A stretch of 39,102 nt of DNA from a virus. Positions 15,698 through 26,700 of this stretch are shown here, one piece after another. Below the pieces are notes generated by a model, which saw only the letters and a program-made list of their open reading frames with translations, did not search any database and was not told the DNA's origin. The position numbers were made by a program, and so were the translations under genes. Every line of letters begins with the position of its first letter. Positions within the stretch are counted from its first letter, which is position 1. The stretch covers positions 1-39,102 of IMG/VR virus record IMGVR_UViG_3300028025_003168. One strand, 5' to 3'.

Positions 15698-18600
15698 ATG
15701 GCAGTCGAAGATAAAAATTTTAAGGTAAAGAAGGGCATTGACCTAAATGGTCCCATTGGTGTTGGACCAACTGGTAATTATGGAAATGCTGGACAAATCT
15801 TAACATCTCAGGGATCTTCTTCACCAATATGGACTGACTCAGCAACTGGTCCCACTGGACCAACAGGACCAACAGGTGCTGCTAGCACAGTTACAGGTCC
15901 AACTGGTCCTACAGGAGCAACAGGTGCTACAGGTAGTGCATCTACTGTTACAGGTCCAACTGGACCAACTGGTTCTACAGGACCAACAGGTAGTCCTGGA
16001 TTTATCGGCTCTGACGGAGCAACTGGTCCCACTGGTCCTACTGGAGCCACAGGACCACAGGGTGCTTTAGGACCACAAGGTGCTCAAGGAATTCAAGGTG
16101 TTCAAGGAGTTCAGGGTATTACAGGTCCTACAGGAGCAACAGGCTCGCTAGGACCAACAGGACCAACAGGAGCTACAGGAACTCAGGGTCCTACAGGTCC
16201 TCAAGGTAGTCAAGGAGTTATAGGTGCAACAGGTCCGATAGGTGCAACAGGTGCAACTGGATCAACTGGAGCACAAGGAGATATCGGTCCTACAGGTCCA
16301 CAAGGTACTCAAGGTGTTCAGGGTATTCAAGGAGAGCAAGGTCCAACTGGATCTACTGGTTCTGTAGGAGCCACAGGAGCTACTGGTCCTCAAGGTAATG
16401 TTGGAGCGACAGGTCCCACAGGTAGCATAGGTGCTACTGGACCACAAGGAAATACTGGTGCTACTGGACCACAAGGAGAGATTGGGGCTACTGGACCACA
16501 GGGAGTTCAGGGTATTCAAGGCATTCAAGGTGCTACTGGTGCGACAGGACCTCAAGGCTCAACTGGACCTACAGGAAGCCAAGGTCCTACTGGACCAACA
16601 GGAAGCACTGGACCTACAGGTCCTCAAGGAGCCACTGGTCCGCAGGGTGAGTCGGGACAATTCGGTGGTGCAGTATTCACATATAACTATTTGACCAACA
16701 CCACAAACTCTGATCCTGGTGCTGGAAACTTAAAGCTAAACAACGCTAACTTTGCGTCTGCTACTTCGCTTTACATTGACCTTTTAGATCTCAATTCTAC
16801 AAATAATGAGGCATACCTAGACACAATTGATGATTCAACATCAACCATTAAGGGTCACTTCAAAATGGAACAGGTTGGCAACTCTGCTAACTTTGCTTAC
16901 TATGCTATCAACGGATCGCATACTCACTCAACTGGATATTTTGCTGTTCCAATTGTGTATTTGTCTGGTTCTGTAACATCATTTGCTGACGGTACTGATG
17001 TAAACGTTACATTTGTTCGTACTGGTGATAAGGGTGACCCTGGTCTTGGCGGTACCGTTGCAAACTGGGGTTCATTCTGGGACAGCACCACTCAGATAGC
17101 AACAACAGCTGGCACACCTTATGCAATGACTTTGAACAGTTTTGATCCCGATGGAATTGGGGTAACAGTTGTTTCGGGTAGCCGAATTACTATTGCAAAT
17201 GCTGGTACATATAACTTACAGTTTTCTGCACAGCTAGATAAAAATACAAACGGAACGCACCAAACTAATATTTGGTTAAGGAAAAATGGCACAAATGTTC
17301 CAGATTCTGACGGTGAAGTAACTATTGAAAAAGATGCAAAAATTATTGCTGCTTGGAACTACGTTTTTGAGGCAGCAGCAGGAGACTATTATGAATTAAT
17401 GTGGGCAACTGAAGACGCTGGGCTAAGACTTTTGGCTCAGGCAGCCATTACTTCACCTGTTGTAAGACCAGCAATTCCTTCTATTATTGTTACAGTAACT
17501 CAAGTTACTTATACTCAGATTGGTCCGACAGGACCTACAGGTGCAACAGGAACTACAGGTACAGCAGGAGCGACAGGACCTACTGGTGCAGCAGGAGCAA
17601 CAGGTGCAACAGGTCCCACTGGACCTCAAGGTGTTATTGGTGCTACAGGACCTCAAGGTATACAAGGTATTCAGGGAATTACTGGACCACAAGGTGAAAT
17701 TGGACCAACTGGACCAACAGGTGCTGCTAGCACAGTTGCAGGTCCAACAGGTCCCACAGGAGCACAGGGATCGATTGGGGCAACAGGAGCACAGGGTCCA
17801 ACTGGTCCTCAAGGAGAAGTCGGTCCTGCTGGAGCAACTGGACCTCAAGGTGTTCAAGGTGAGCAAGGCATTGCTGGAGATACAGGTCCTACAGGAGCAA
17901 CTGGCTCGCTAGGACCAACAGGAGCAACAGGAGCTACAGGACCACTTCCTTGGAATCTTGTTGGCGCATATGATAATGGATATTATTACGGTATTGGTGA
18001 TGCAGTTACCTATCAAGGTGGATTCTACTATCGAACTGGAAACCCAGGAAATCCTGGATACCCCCCAAATCCAGGATCAATAAATGCTTCTTGGACACCA
18101 GTTGCTGACGGTGGAGCAACTGGACCTACAGGTAGCACAGGACCAGCTGGTGATACAGGTCCAACTGGACCTCAAGGTCCTACAGGCTCAACAGGCAACA
18201 TTGGACCAACAGGAGCTACTGGTGCTCAAGGTCCTACAGGTGCTCAGGGTATTCAGGGTATTCAGGGTAATACAGGACTAACTGGAGACACAGGACCTAC
18301 AGGACCTACAGGTAGCACTGGTCCAACTGGTCCAACAGGTCCTGCAGCTATTGTAAGTGCAACAGCTCCAATTACTGTGACTGGTCCAACTGGATCACAA
18401 ACAGTTGGTATTACTGTTGGCTCTACTGGAGGAGTACAAGCTTGGGATGCTGATTTAGATACCCTTGCTGCTCTTAATGGTACAGTTACTGGTCCCGCTT
18501 TCTTGAAAAACTCCTACGCTGGTGGCTGGGAACTTGGAATCACTGATGCAGGTATTACGTCTTTGACTGGTACAACAGACATCTCTTTTACTGGGATTTT

Positions 18601-19090
18601 AGGAGTTACATCATCCGTAACTCTTAGTGGTTCTGGAGCCACCTCCGTAACTCGCAGTAGTGCCACTCAGCTCACGATCTCTAGTACCGACACAAACACC
18701 GTTACTAGACTGCAAGGTACTGGTGGGACACTAGTATCTGGAGATGTGGTAGTTCAAGGTACTGGAACAATATCAACTTCTCAGTCTGGACAAACAATTA
18801 GTATTGCTTCATCTCAAAATGCATTTACAACTATTGCAACAACATCAGGAACAAGTCCAGTTGCCGATAGTTCATCAGATACTTTGACAATTTCTGCAGG
18901 TACTGGAATAACGGTAACTGGTGATTCTTCAACTGACACAGTTACAATTGCAACAACAGGACTTGTTTCACAAACTAACGGTACTGTAACTACAGCTGCT
19001 TCTGGATCTGGTGTTGTAAGAAACATTTATACTTCTACCTCCGCACCTTCTGGAGGTAGCGATGGCGATGTGTGGATGGTTTACGTCTAA
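15698..19090 (+). CDS. giant collagen-like fibre with embedded globular domains
   Basis: 1130 aa. Three Gly-X-Y tracts (residues about 51-321, 607-747, 805-882; mostly GPTGPTG, GATG, GPQG, GIQG) alternate with globular parts: a beta domain (about 325-445), a C1q/TNF-like beta-sandwich (about 450-605; [35 protein letters not shown]), a carbohydrate-binding-like insert (about 748-804; [20 protein letters not shown]), and a beta-rich tail ending [12 protein letters not shown]. Probably a trimeric, flexible receptor-binding fibre. The repeats make it prone to length change by recombination. Ribosome site AGGAAG. Confidence 0.9.
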   Translation: MAVEDKNFKVKKGIDLNGPIGVGPTGNYGNAGQILTSQGSSSPIWTDSATGPTGPTGPTGAASTVTGPTGPTGATGATGSASTVTGPTGPTGSTGPTGSPGFIGSDGATGPTGPTGATGPQGALGPQGAQGIQGVQGVQGITGPTGATGSLGPTGPTGATGTQGPTGPQGSQGVIGATGPIGATGATGSTGAQGDIGPTGPQGTQGVQGIQGEQGPTGSTGSVGATGATGPQGNVGATGPTGSIGATGPQGNTGATGPQGEIGATGPQGVQGIQGIQGATGATGPQGSTGPTGSQGPTGPTGSTGPTGPQGATGPQGESGQFGGAVFTYNYLTNTTNSDPGAGNLKLNNANFASATSLYIDLLDLNSTNNEAYLDTIDDSTSTIKGHFKMEQVGNSANFAYYAINGSHTHSTGYFAVPIVYLSGSVTSFADGTDVNVTFVRTGDKGDPGLGGTVANWGSFWDSTTQIATTAGTPYAMTLNSFDPDGIGVTVVSGSRITIANAGTYNLQFSAQLDKNTNGTHQTNIWLRKNGTNVPDSDGEVTIEKDAKIIAAWNYVFEAAAGDYYELMWATEDAGLRLLAQAAITSPVVRPAIPSIIVTVTQVTYTQIGPTGPTGATGTTGTAGATGPTGAAGATGATGPTGPQGVIGATGPQGIQGIQGITGPQGEIGPTGPTGAASTVAGPTGPTGAQGSIGATGAQGPTGPQGEVGPAGATGPQGVQGEQGIAGDTGPTGATGSLGPTGATGATGPLPWNLVGAYDNGYYYGIGDAVTYQGGFYYRTGNPGNPGYPPNPGSINASWTPVADGGATGPTGSTGPAGDTGPTGPQGPTGSTGNIGPTGATGAQGPTGAQGIQGIQGNTGLTGDTGPTGPTGSTGPTGPTGPAAIVSATAPITVTGPTGSQTVGITVGSTGGVQAWDADLDTLAALNGTVTGPAFLKNSYAGGWELGITDAGITSLTGTTDISFTGILGVTSSVTLSGSGATSVTRSSATQLTISSTDTNTVTRLQGTGGTLVSGDVVVQGTGTISTSQSGQTISIASSQNAFTTIATTSGTSPVADSSSDTLTISAGTGITVTGDSSTDTVTIATTGLVSQTNGTVTTAASGSGVVRNIYTSTSAPSGGSDGDVWMVYV

Positions 19091-20208
19091 TGCCAAGTAC
19101 TAAAGTCTCTGGAACATGGCGTAACGTTCTTGACTATTCCGTTTCTACTAAAGTTTCTGGAACATGGCGACCTGTTGCTGAAGGCTATACAAAAGTTTCT
19201 GGTGTTTGGCGTAAGTGGCTAGGTCCAAAGGATGTTGCAGTTGCCCATAATACAACACCATTTGTTTCTACCTATCCCTGGTCGAATGGTTTTGGAACTA
19301 AGTATGCTGATCCAGGAACGCTTCCATCTAGCACTGGCAATGGAGTATCTTTTTCTCCTAGTGGTGCTCATATTGCAGTTGCACACAGTATAACTCCTTT
19401 TATTTCCACCTATCCTTGGTCAAATGGTTTTGGCACAAAATACTCTAATCCAGGAACAGGAATTCCTACTGGAGGAGGGGCAACTGGTGGAAATGCAGTA
19501 CGATTTTCACCAAGCGGTTCTCATATTGCAATTGGTCATTATGTTACCCCCTTTGTTTCTACCTATCCCTGGTCCAACGGTTTTGGAAGCAGGTATTCTA
19601 ACCCAGGAACTCTTCCAGCAGGAAACGTTTTTGGAGTAGATTTTTCTCCTACTGGATCTCATATTGCACTTTCTCATGCTACAACTCCATTTATTTCTAC
19701 CTATCCCTGGTCCAACGGTTTTGGAAGCAGGTATTCTAACCCAGGAACACTTCCAGCTGGTACTGGCAACGGTGTCTCCTTTTCTCCTAGTGGTGCTCAT
19801 ATTGCAGTTGCCCACGGTACTACGCCTTTTATTTCTACCTATCCCTGGTCTAACGGTTTTGGAACTAAGTATGCTGATCCAGGAACACTTCCAGCTGGCA
19901 CTGGCAATGGTGTTGATTTTTCACCTAATGGGAATCACATTGCAGTTGCTCATTTAAATTCTGGTGGTTCTCGTGTTTCTGCCTATCCTTGGTCTAATGG
20001 TTTTGGAAGTAAGTATGCTGATCCAGCAACAATTCCAACTGGTGCTGGGCAATCTGTAAAATTTTCTAGTAGTGGTGCTCACATTGCTGTTGCTCATACC
20101 GTCTCTCCAACTATTTCTGTTTATCCTTGGGACAATGCATTTGGAACAAAGTACGGTAATCCAGTTGGTCTTCCAACATCACAGTCTAATGGAGTAGCAT
20201 GGAATTAA
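19090..20208 (+). CDS. seven-repeat beta-propeller-like tail protein
   Basis: 372 aa. N-terminal part has three TKVSGTWR-type motifs (residues about 4, 20 and 34). From about residue 48 there are seven repeats of about 45 aa, each with YPWSNGFGTKY-x-x-PGT, then FSPSGAHIAVAH. Seven blade-length repeats imply a seven-bladed propeller of the WD40/PD40 type. Repeats 3-5 are very similar at the DNA level, pointing to recent duplication. The start at 19090 overlaps the collagen gene's stop (TAATG). Confidence 0.85.
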   Translation: MPSTKVSGTWRNVLDYSVSTKVSGTWRPVAEGYTKVSGVWRKWLGPKDVAVAHNTTPFVSTYPWSNGFGTKYADPGTLPSSTGNGVSFSPSGAHIAVAHSITPFISTYPWSNGFGTKYSNPGTGIPTGGGATGGNAVRFSPSGSHIAIGHYVTPFVSTYPWSNGFGSRYSNPGTLPAGNVFGVDFSPTGSHIALSHATTPFISTYPWSNGFGSRYSNPGTLPAGTGNGVSFSPSGAHIAVAHGTTPFISTYPWSNGFGTKYADPGTLPAGTGNGVDFSPNGNHIAVAHLNSGGSRVSAYPWSNGFGSKYADPATIPTGAGQSVKFSSSGAHIAVAHTVSPTISVYPWDNAFGTKYGNPVGLPTSQSNGVAWN

Positions 20209-20250
20209 AACATGGTGTAAACTATAAATAACAATATAAGGAGTGGTAAA

Positions 20251-20640
20251 GTGATAGAAATAATTAGCAATGCAGAAAAGCTTGCATCACTAGCAGACAA
20301 TATCGTGGCTCGTACATACGAGGTACATTCTTATGAAGTAAATGTAACTAACTACGAAGCAATACTTGAAAACATTGGAAGCATAGAAATCTCTGAGCGT
20401 ATGCAAGAGCTACGAACAATGTCTCCAGAGGAAGCTGCAAATCAGGCAACAACTGAAGAGCTAGAACTTCTTGGACAGGTTCAGCAATTTGACCGTATAT
20501 CGTTTCTTGTAAAAACAGAAAAGATTGAAATGGCAAAAGCACAAAGCGTTCTGGACGTTCTTGTTTCACAGTTGCCATCTGGTTCTGTTGGTGACGCAGC
20601 AATTCAGGCAGCAATTGATCGTCGTAACTCACAGGTATAA
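20251..20640 (+). CDS. 129-aa helical protein, tail region
   Basis: MIEIISNAEKLASLADNIVA..., then helical and acidic (MQELRTMSPEEAANQATTEE), ending AIQAAIDRRNSQV. Starts with GTG after AAGGAGTGG. Helical content suggests a chaperone or a small structural protein for the fibres upstream; unproven. Confidence 0.65.
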   Translation: MIEIISNAEKLASLADNIVARTYEVHSYEVNVTNYEAILENIGSIEISERMQELRTMSPEEAANQATTEELELLGQVQQFDRISFLVKTEKIEMAKAQSVLDVLVSQLPSGSVGDAAIQAAIDRRNSQV

Positions 20641-20652
20641 AATTAGCTAACA

Positions 20653-21708
20653 ATGAAAATAGCAGTTTATACTATAGCCTTAAATGAAGAACAGTTTCTA
20701 GAAAAGTGGTACGAGTCTGCAGAGGATGCTGACTACTTACTTATTGCAGATACTGGTTCTGCTGACAGTACCGTTGAAAAAGCAAAAGAGCTTGGAATTA
20801 ACGTTGTCAGCATCTCAGTAAAGCCCTGGAGGTTTGACGTAGCAAGAAACGCATCTCTTGCATATATCCCAGCAGACATTGACTACTGTATTGCTCTTGA
20901 TATGGATGAAATCCTTATTCCTGGATGGAGAAAAAAACTTGAGGGTATGCTTGAAAAAGGTATTACTCGTCCTAGATATAAATATACTTGGTCATGGAAT
21001 GCAGATGGTACTCCTGGATTACAATATGGTGGGGACAAGATTCACGCTAGGCATGGATATGTTTGGAAGCATCCTGTTCACGAAGTAATAGTAGCTGATA
21101 GAATCAATGAGGTTCAGGAATGGACAGGTCTTGAAATTCATCACCATCCAGATAACTCAAAATCTAGAGGTCAGTATTTGCCACTACTTGAACTATCAGT
21201 AAAAGAAGATCCACTAGATGATAGAAACGCATACTACTATGCTCGTGAACTATTTTTTGTCGGGGAATACGAAAAGGCAAAAGAAGAATTTAAGAGACAT
21301 CTATCTTTACCAAAAGCAGTCTGGAAACCAGAACGTGCAGCATCAATGAGGTACATTGCAAAGTGTGACCTTGAGAACAAAGAGTATTGGCTAAACCTTG
21401 CAATAGAAGAAAGCCCTGGAAGAAGAGAGCCACTTGTTGAACTAGCCACATTACATTATGAAAACAAAGAGTGGCAAAAGTGTATAGACGCATGTCTTGA
21501 GGCACTAAAGATCAAAGAAAAGCCATTAGATTATTTATGTGAAGAGTTTGCATGGGGATATGTTCCTTATGATTTACTTGCAATTTCGTACTATCAGCTA
21601 AAACTTTTTAAAGAGGCACTAACATATGGTGAATTGGCAGTAGTCCTTAATAAAAAAGATAAAAGACTTTTAGATAATCTTGAGTTTTATAAGCTTGCAA
21701 ACAATTAA
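20653..21708 (+). CDS. glycosyltransferase family 2 with TPR-like C terminus
   Basis: 351 aa. GT-A start MKIAVYTIALNEEQFLEKW, nucleotide-sugar region IADTGSADSTVEKAKELGI, and the metal-binding acid motif in IALDMDEILIPGW (residues about 75-90). Residues about 180-340 are paired helices (YYARELFFVGEYEKAKEEFK, YYQLKLFKEALTYGELAV) typical of TPRs. Would transfer a sugar to a phage protein, a wall polymer or a surface receptor. Its place between fibres and lysis genes suits modification of the phage's own adhesins; target unknown. Confidence 0.9.
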   Translation: MKIAVYTIALNEEQFLEKWYESAEDADYLLIADTGSADSTVEKAKELGINVVSISVKPWRFDVARNASLAYIPADIDYCIALDMDEILIPGWRKKLEGMLEKGITRPRYKYTWSWNADGTPGLQYGGDKIHARHGYVWKHPVHEVIVADRINEVQEWTGLEIHHHPDNSKSRGQYLPLLELSVKEDPLDDRNAYYYARELFFVGEYEKAKEEFKRHLSLPKAVWKPERAASMRYIAKCDLENKEYWLNLAIEESPGRREPLVELATLHYENKEWQKCIDACLEALKIKEKPLDYLCEEFAWGYVPYDLLAISYYQLKLFKEALTYGELAVVLNKKDKRLLDNLEFYKLANN

Positions 21709-21742
21709 ATATTCTGATATATTAGAATGATATGTTATAAAA

Positions 21743-21758
21743 AGAAGCCATAGCTTCT
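21743..21758 (+). other. small hairpin before the M23 gene
   Basis: AGAAGC, loop CATA, GCTTCT, ending just upstream of the TTGGAG ribosome site; may modulate translation. Confidence 0.4.
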
Positions 21759-21773
21759 GATTGGAGTATCATT

Positions 21774-22358
21774 ATGTTAAATCTTATTGTTGCAAACTTA
21801 TTAATTGCCCCTACTATTTTTGCTCCTCCCACATATTTTTGCGGTACAGTATCAGAGTTACAAAACTATAAGTCGTACAGTAATGCACAAACACTTACTG
21901 CTACAGGACTAGAAATAGATGTAACCAGAGAGCGAGGAATTTATGTTCCTAGCTTTATTTGGTCTGTAGATCACAGCAGAACTGGAGAGGGCTTTGGCAT
22001 ACCAAGACCAGAAACCAATAGCATTCATATGGGTTTTGATATTTTTCCAGGTGAAGGAACGCCAATTCTTGCCTCTACATCAGGTACTGTAATAAAGGTT
22101 GAATATGGCATTGGATCATACGGCTACATGGTTGAAATCTATGACGGCTATCAGTACTCAACACTTTACGCACACATGATTGCTGGATCTTTTGAAGAAT
22201 ACGGAATTTCTCTGGGTACAGAGGTAACTCAGGGTCAAGTAATCGGTCTTGTAGGAAATACTGGTAGATCAACTGCTCCACATCTTCATTTTGAAATTAA
22301 GAGTTTTGGGGTACAGGTTGATCCAGAGCCAATAATGGCAAAATATGCTGTTGGCTAG
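21774..22358 (+). CDS. M23-family peptidoglycan peptidase
   Basis: 194 aa. Complete zinc site: H85-x3-D89 (HMGFD), H134 (LYAHM), and H170-x-H172 (HLHFE). Conserved GTPILASTSGTVI and GQVIGLVGNTGRS are present. The hydrophobic N terminus (residues 1-18) could be a signal or membrane segment. Zinc endopeptidase that cuts peptide cross-links of peptidoglycan. Lies directly before the second M23 enzyme and the holin, so it is part of lysis or of virion entry. Confidence 0.9.
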   Translation: MLNLIVANLLIAPTIFAPPTYFCGTVSELQNYKSYSNAQTLTATGLEIDVTRERGIYVPSFIWSVDHSRTGEGFGIPRPETNSIHMGFDIFPGEGTPILASTSGTVIKVEYGIGSYGYMVEIYDGYQYSTLYAHMIAGSFEEYGISLGTEVTQGQVIGLVGNTGRSTAPHLHFEIKSFGVQVDPEPIMAKYAVG

Positions 22359-22364
22359 ACATGC

Positions 22365-22370
22365 TATAAT
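22365..22370 (+). promoter_or_regulatory. extended -10 promoter TGCTATAAT
   Basis: Upstream of the endolysin; the leader carries AGAGGAGAG. Confidence 0.5.
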
Positions 22371-22394
22371 TGTAAAAGAGGAGAGTGATTTTTT

Positions 22395-23459
22395 ATGGGA
22401 ATGCCAAATCCATTTGCAGCTTATCGTATAAGTGACGGTTGGGCTGCACACAGAGCCAGAGGCTCGCTTGGTGGAATTGACTGGGCAACACCAGTTGGAA
22501 CACCAATTACTGCACCAAATCCAGGGCAGGTAGTTTATGAAGCAGGAAAAGGTAGTGGTGGATACATCATTACTCTTCATCTTGCAAATAGTCCAGGGTA
22601 CAAGATGCAGTTCTTACACTGTTCATCATTCAATGGTGGAAACAGAACAGTAAAAGAAGGAGAACTTCTTGGATATACAGGTGGTGCAGCAGGTGCTCCT
22701 GGAGCAGGTAGCTCAACAGGTCCACACGTACACGTACACATGGTTGATCCAAATGGAGTAAGAGAAGATCCACTACCGTGGTTTGCTAACTCAGCTCCAG
22801 CACCTAGTGGTCTTTCAGTAGATGGAGATTTTGGACCAAGCACAAAGAGAGCACTTCAGTCTGCACTTGGTGTAGCTGTAGATGGTGACTTTGGACCAAA
22901 TAGCACAAGAGCACTTCAGGGTTTCTTGGGTATTACTCAAGATGGTAGCTGGGGTCCAGCAACAACTCGTGCATTGCAAGGATTTCTTGGAGTGCCAGCC
23001 GATGGGAGCTTTGGTCCACAAACAGTCCGTGCTCTTCAGGCAAGCCTAAACGCAGGAACATTCAAGAAAGTTGTTGCTCCTGCACCTAAGCCACCAGTAG
23101 TTGTCCCACCAACCACACCAACGCCACCTAAGCTAACAACAGGTTTGACACCTGCTAAGCAAAAGAGGCTAGAGAAGTTGACAGCTCTTAAAAAGGAAGC
23201 AGAAACAAAACTTAAGGATGAAAAGTCCAAACTACCAATCCTTGTCAAGACTCAGGAATCTATTCAGAAGACAATTGAAAAGGCAACTGTTGTTTTTGAT
23301 AAGGCAAAGGCAGCACTAGATAAAGTTACAGGAGATCTTGTTAAAGCAAAAAATGACAAGGTTAATGCAGACAAAGGTGTTGTTGCACTACAGAGTACCA
23401 TTGCCACTCTTGAAAAAGAGATTGCAAAGTACTCAGATCAAATAAGCAAGATAAAATAA
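22395..23459 (+). CDS. endolysin: M23 peptidase, four peptidoglycan-binding repeats, coiled tail
   Basis: 354 aa. M23-like domain (residues 1-130) with D29 (GGIDW), H75 (FLHCSS) and H111-V-H113-V-H115. The canonical H-x-G-x-D histidine is replaced by Leu25; His19 in WAAHRARGS may be the alternative ligand. Residues about 140-220 hold four short repeats (VDGDFGPSTKRALQ, VDGDFGPNSTRALQ, QDGSWGPATTRALQ, ADGSFGPQTVRALQ) of the peptidoglycan-binding type. A proline-rich linker leads to a Lys/Glu coiled coil (about 250-354). Confidence 0.9.
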   Translation: MGMPNPFAAYRISDGWAAHRARGSLGGIDWATPVGTPITAPNPGQVVYEAGKGSGGYIITLHLANSPGYKMQFLHCSSFNGGNRTVKEGELLGYTGGAAGAPGAGSSTGPHVHVHMVDPNGVREDPLPWFANSAPAPSGLSVDGDFGPSTKRALQSALGVAVDGDFGPNSTRALQGFLGITQDGSWGPATTRALQGFLGVPADGSFGPQTVRALQASLNAGTFKKVVAPAPKPPVVVPPTTPTPPKLTTGLTPAKQKRLEKLTALKKEAETKLKDEKSKLPILVKTQESIQKTIEKATVVFDKAKAALDKVTGDLVKAKNDKVNADKGVVALQSTIATLEKEIAKYSDQISKIK

Positions 23460-23468
23460 GGAGAAAAA

Positions 23469-23687
23469 ATGACTATTTTCACACGAGCCTTTTGGCACTA
23501 CGCAGGAGAGCGAGCAATCAAAACTTTTGCTCAGGCTCTTATTGGTGGTCTAACAGCCACTGGTGTAATGGGTATTCTTGACATTGCATGGATTGCAGTT
23601 CTTTCATCTGCAGCACTAGCAACTGTCGTATCTGTTCTTACCAGTATTGTTGCTGTTAAGCCAGCTACTCCAGAACCACTTCAGTAA
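23469..23687 (+). CDS. r1t-like holin
   Basis: 72 aa. FWHYAGERAIKTFAQALIGG, then two membrane spans (about 20-40, 44-64) separated by DIAWIAVLSSA, ending in SIVAVKPATPEPLQ. The ERAIKTFAQ and LTS motifs fit the phage r1t holin family. Forms membrane lesions so the endolysins reach the wall. 9 nt after the endolysin stop, with ribosome site AAGGAGA. Confidence 0.9.
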   Translation: MTIFTRAFWHYAGERAIKTFAQALIGGLTATGVMGILDIAWIAVLSSAALATVVSVLTSIVAVKPATPEPLQ

Positions 23688-23704
23688 TAAATACTGACAA
23701 GATC

Positions 23705-23736
23705 TACCCTCAGAGAAATCTGGGGGTATTTCTTTT
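23705..23736 (+). terminator. strong intrinsic terminator after the lysis cassette
   Basis: 10-bp stem (TACCCTCAGA/TCTGGGGGTA, one G-U) with a GAAA tetraloop, followed by TTTCTTTT. Confidence 0.9.
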
Positions 23737-23747
23737 GCCCACTGTGC

Positions 23748-23753
23748 TAAAAT
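23748..23753 (+). promoter_or_regulatory. extended -10 promoter TGCTAAAAT
   Basis: Directly after the terminator and before the 1000-aa gene. Confidence 0.45.
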
Positions 23754-23768
23754 GTATTAGGAGAACTG

Positions 23769-26700
23769 ATGGCAACAAACATATATGCAAACAAGGTATA
23801 CAAAGAAAACCCTTGCGGTCTTTGGGTGCTTGACGAAGATCTTTCTGTAGGACTAATCGATCTTCCAGACACAATTAATTTATCAACAGATGTTGCTACG
23901 ACACTTAGAGGTGTCCCTGCGGACTCATATGGTCTTGAGTCAGACTATGGATACTACATACATCTTTCTGGTATTCCACCAACAAGAGATTTATGCTTTA
24001 ACGATGGACTACCAATTGTTTATGGATCAGTAAACTCAACAAGCATTTATAGTGGTGAAGGCTATATTGCAAACTATTCAGAGATTCCATCATTAATTAT
24101 TCCTGGCAAAGGATTCATGCATGATTTTGGTAAAAATAAAAACATTACTGTTGAGTTTTGGACAAAGATATTCTGTAATGACAACGTAATAGAAAAAAAG
24201 ATTTTTGGTCCAATCAATTCAACAGATGGGCTATATGTTAATGATGGATTCCTAACTTTAAAAATTGCAAATGCTGTTAGATCGCACTATGTTGGCGAAT
24301 GGGGAAGACCAATGCTTATTGGAATTTCTTATAATAGCGAAAAGGTCTCTATGACAATCAATGGAGCACAGGTTATGCTATTAGATTTTGATATAGCTCG
24401 TGCAACATTCAATACTGATGCAGAAGACGACTGGCTAGGATTCTATGCAGATGCAGATATTCCAGTTATATCAGTTGACTGTATATCTATATACCCTTAC
24501 AATCTTTCTGTTAAGCAAGCAAAGCTACACTTTATTTATGGACAAGCTATCGAAGAGCCAGAATCAAAGAATACAGAAATCAATGATTTACCAATAATTA
24601 TTGACTATGAGATGTCAAAAAATGCTGGAAACCATAATTATCCAGATCATAGTTCTTGGTCAGATGGATACTTGACAAATCTATCTATTAATAATAAGCA
24701 GCTATGTTCTCCAAACTTTGAAATACCAAGGGTATCTTTTAATAACAAGGATGCAAATGAAGCAGACTGGCTGTATGCAAATAAGCTCAATAATATAATT
24801 AACGAAGATCTTAACCCATCGCAAACAGATCTTTTCTTTAGACTGAAGCCACGAGACTATGATGAATATGCTTCTGGTGGACCAGAATACTTATCAACAT
24901 ATTGGACAGACCAGGCAAACTTTTTAGTAGAAGACTTTAAGATTGGCTCAAGAAGGGCAGATGCCTTCTATCTGACTGGCATGGCAGATAGGTTTATAGC
25001 GAGCACAACTGAGACTATAGTTGATATTGTTGATGATTTAGATAATCGTTTTTCAATACAGATTGTCTATCCAGCAAGTGGTCCAAATGCAACAATTCAG
25101 TATGTATACAACGGAACCGTATTTGACGGCACACCTGAACCAAACATTAGCTTTACAGTAACTGCGTCCACAATGTTCTCGGTTGGACTAAATATTAGAC
25201 AGTTTACAGATTTTGTTGATAATCAAGATGTTGAAGAATTTTTTGCAGATCCAGAATCACTAACTGTATATTTTGGTGGTAGCTACAACTACTCGTCCAC
25301 ATTCTCTGGAAGAGTATATTCATTTGGACTATTATCTTCTACAGATATTCAAAACATAGAGGGTGTTATTAGTGATGCATCTATCTTTTCAAATGGAACA
25401 CTAAATAGTGGTGTTCTTGGCTCCTCTATCGAAAGCCTAATAACTTTTGTAGGTGGATTCACAATTAAACCAACAGTAACATTTGATGTGTTCGATATTG
25501 ATGCTTCGTCCGTTGGCTATTGGTCAGATATAGTTCCACTAAAAATACTATCCAAAGAAGTAGATGAAGACTATGTGATTGATTATATTCAATTAAACAT
25601 TGACTACCCAGATTTTGAAACAACAACAGATGCAGCTGTTAGATCATACATTACATTTTTAAACATAGACGAGACAGAAACTATGCCTACAGACCTTATC
25701 GATGTTTCTGTACCAGCAAACGGAATTATAGATGCAACCAACTGGGCTACAAGAAGGTATGAATTTGTAAATGGAAACATAGTGAAAGTGCCACAGGCAG
25801 GATCTGTTGACTCAGAGCTATCTATGAAGATTGAATTGGAAATAGTCAATGTAGACATTTCCAGAAATCCACTAAAAATTAGAAGAGTAGAAATTTCTTC
25901 ACGAGCATTTGATACAGCAGAAATAATTGGGACTAGATCTGGGAAAGATGTTTCTGTAAATGGAGCAAACTCATTCGCAAGACTTTATAAAAGAAGTAGT
26001 CCATACCTATATCTATCAAAGAATTCTGGCATCAAACTAGTAAACTCTGCAAACACATATGATGGTACATCCCACATTATGATTCCAATTAATGATTTTT
26101 TTGCAGAGAATTACTTTATTACGGCAATACAGTTTGCTTTTAGATCAGGATTTGAACTTGAACAAGACGAGGTATACCAAGTAGCAAAGTTTTCTATGCC
26201 AAATGGAGATGTGTACGACATGACTCTAACAGGAGACAATAATGGCTTACCAATAGCAACAATAGATCTTGATGCAGTTCCAAGCACAGTAACAACCATC
26301 CTTATTAATGGACAGGATACCGATGTCGTCAAACCATATGAGTGGAACATGATTACTATTGCATTTGACTATCCATTAAACTTTGGTAATTTGAATTCAT
26401 CAGCAACCTATGGAATAAAGCTAACTGGAAACTTTTCGTACGACAATGTTTCGTTTTACCAGATCCCAGATCAAAAACTTTCTCAGGTAGTTATCTATGA
26501 TACCTGGAGTGAATACGATACTGAACGAAATTGGAACAATCTTGATGGTGACAACAATGCTCTAACCACTGCAACTTGGGAAGAGGTTGCTGTTGACGCA
26601 GTTATTCCAGGTGGAAATGTTTCTTTTGATGCAGAAGCTGTATATTTAAGCTATATTGGTGGACTTAGGTTATCAAATGATCCTATAACAAACATCATTG

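Noticed and set aside
15808-16050. - strand frame in the collagen-like gene
   Set aside because: Periodic shadow of Gly-X-Y codons; similar false frames occur in other frames of the same tracts (16262, 17453, 17520).
15840-16660. Short tandem repeats resembling a CRISPR array
   Set aside because: The repeats are in-frame Gly-X-Y codons without constant spacers; no array structure. No CRISPR seen anywhere in the window.
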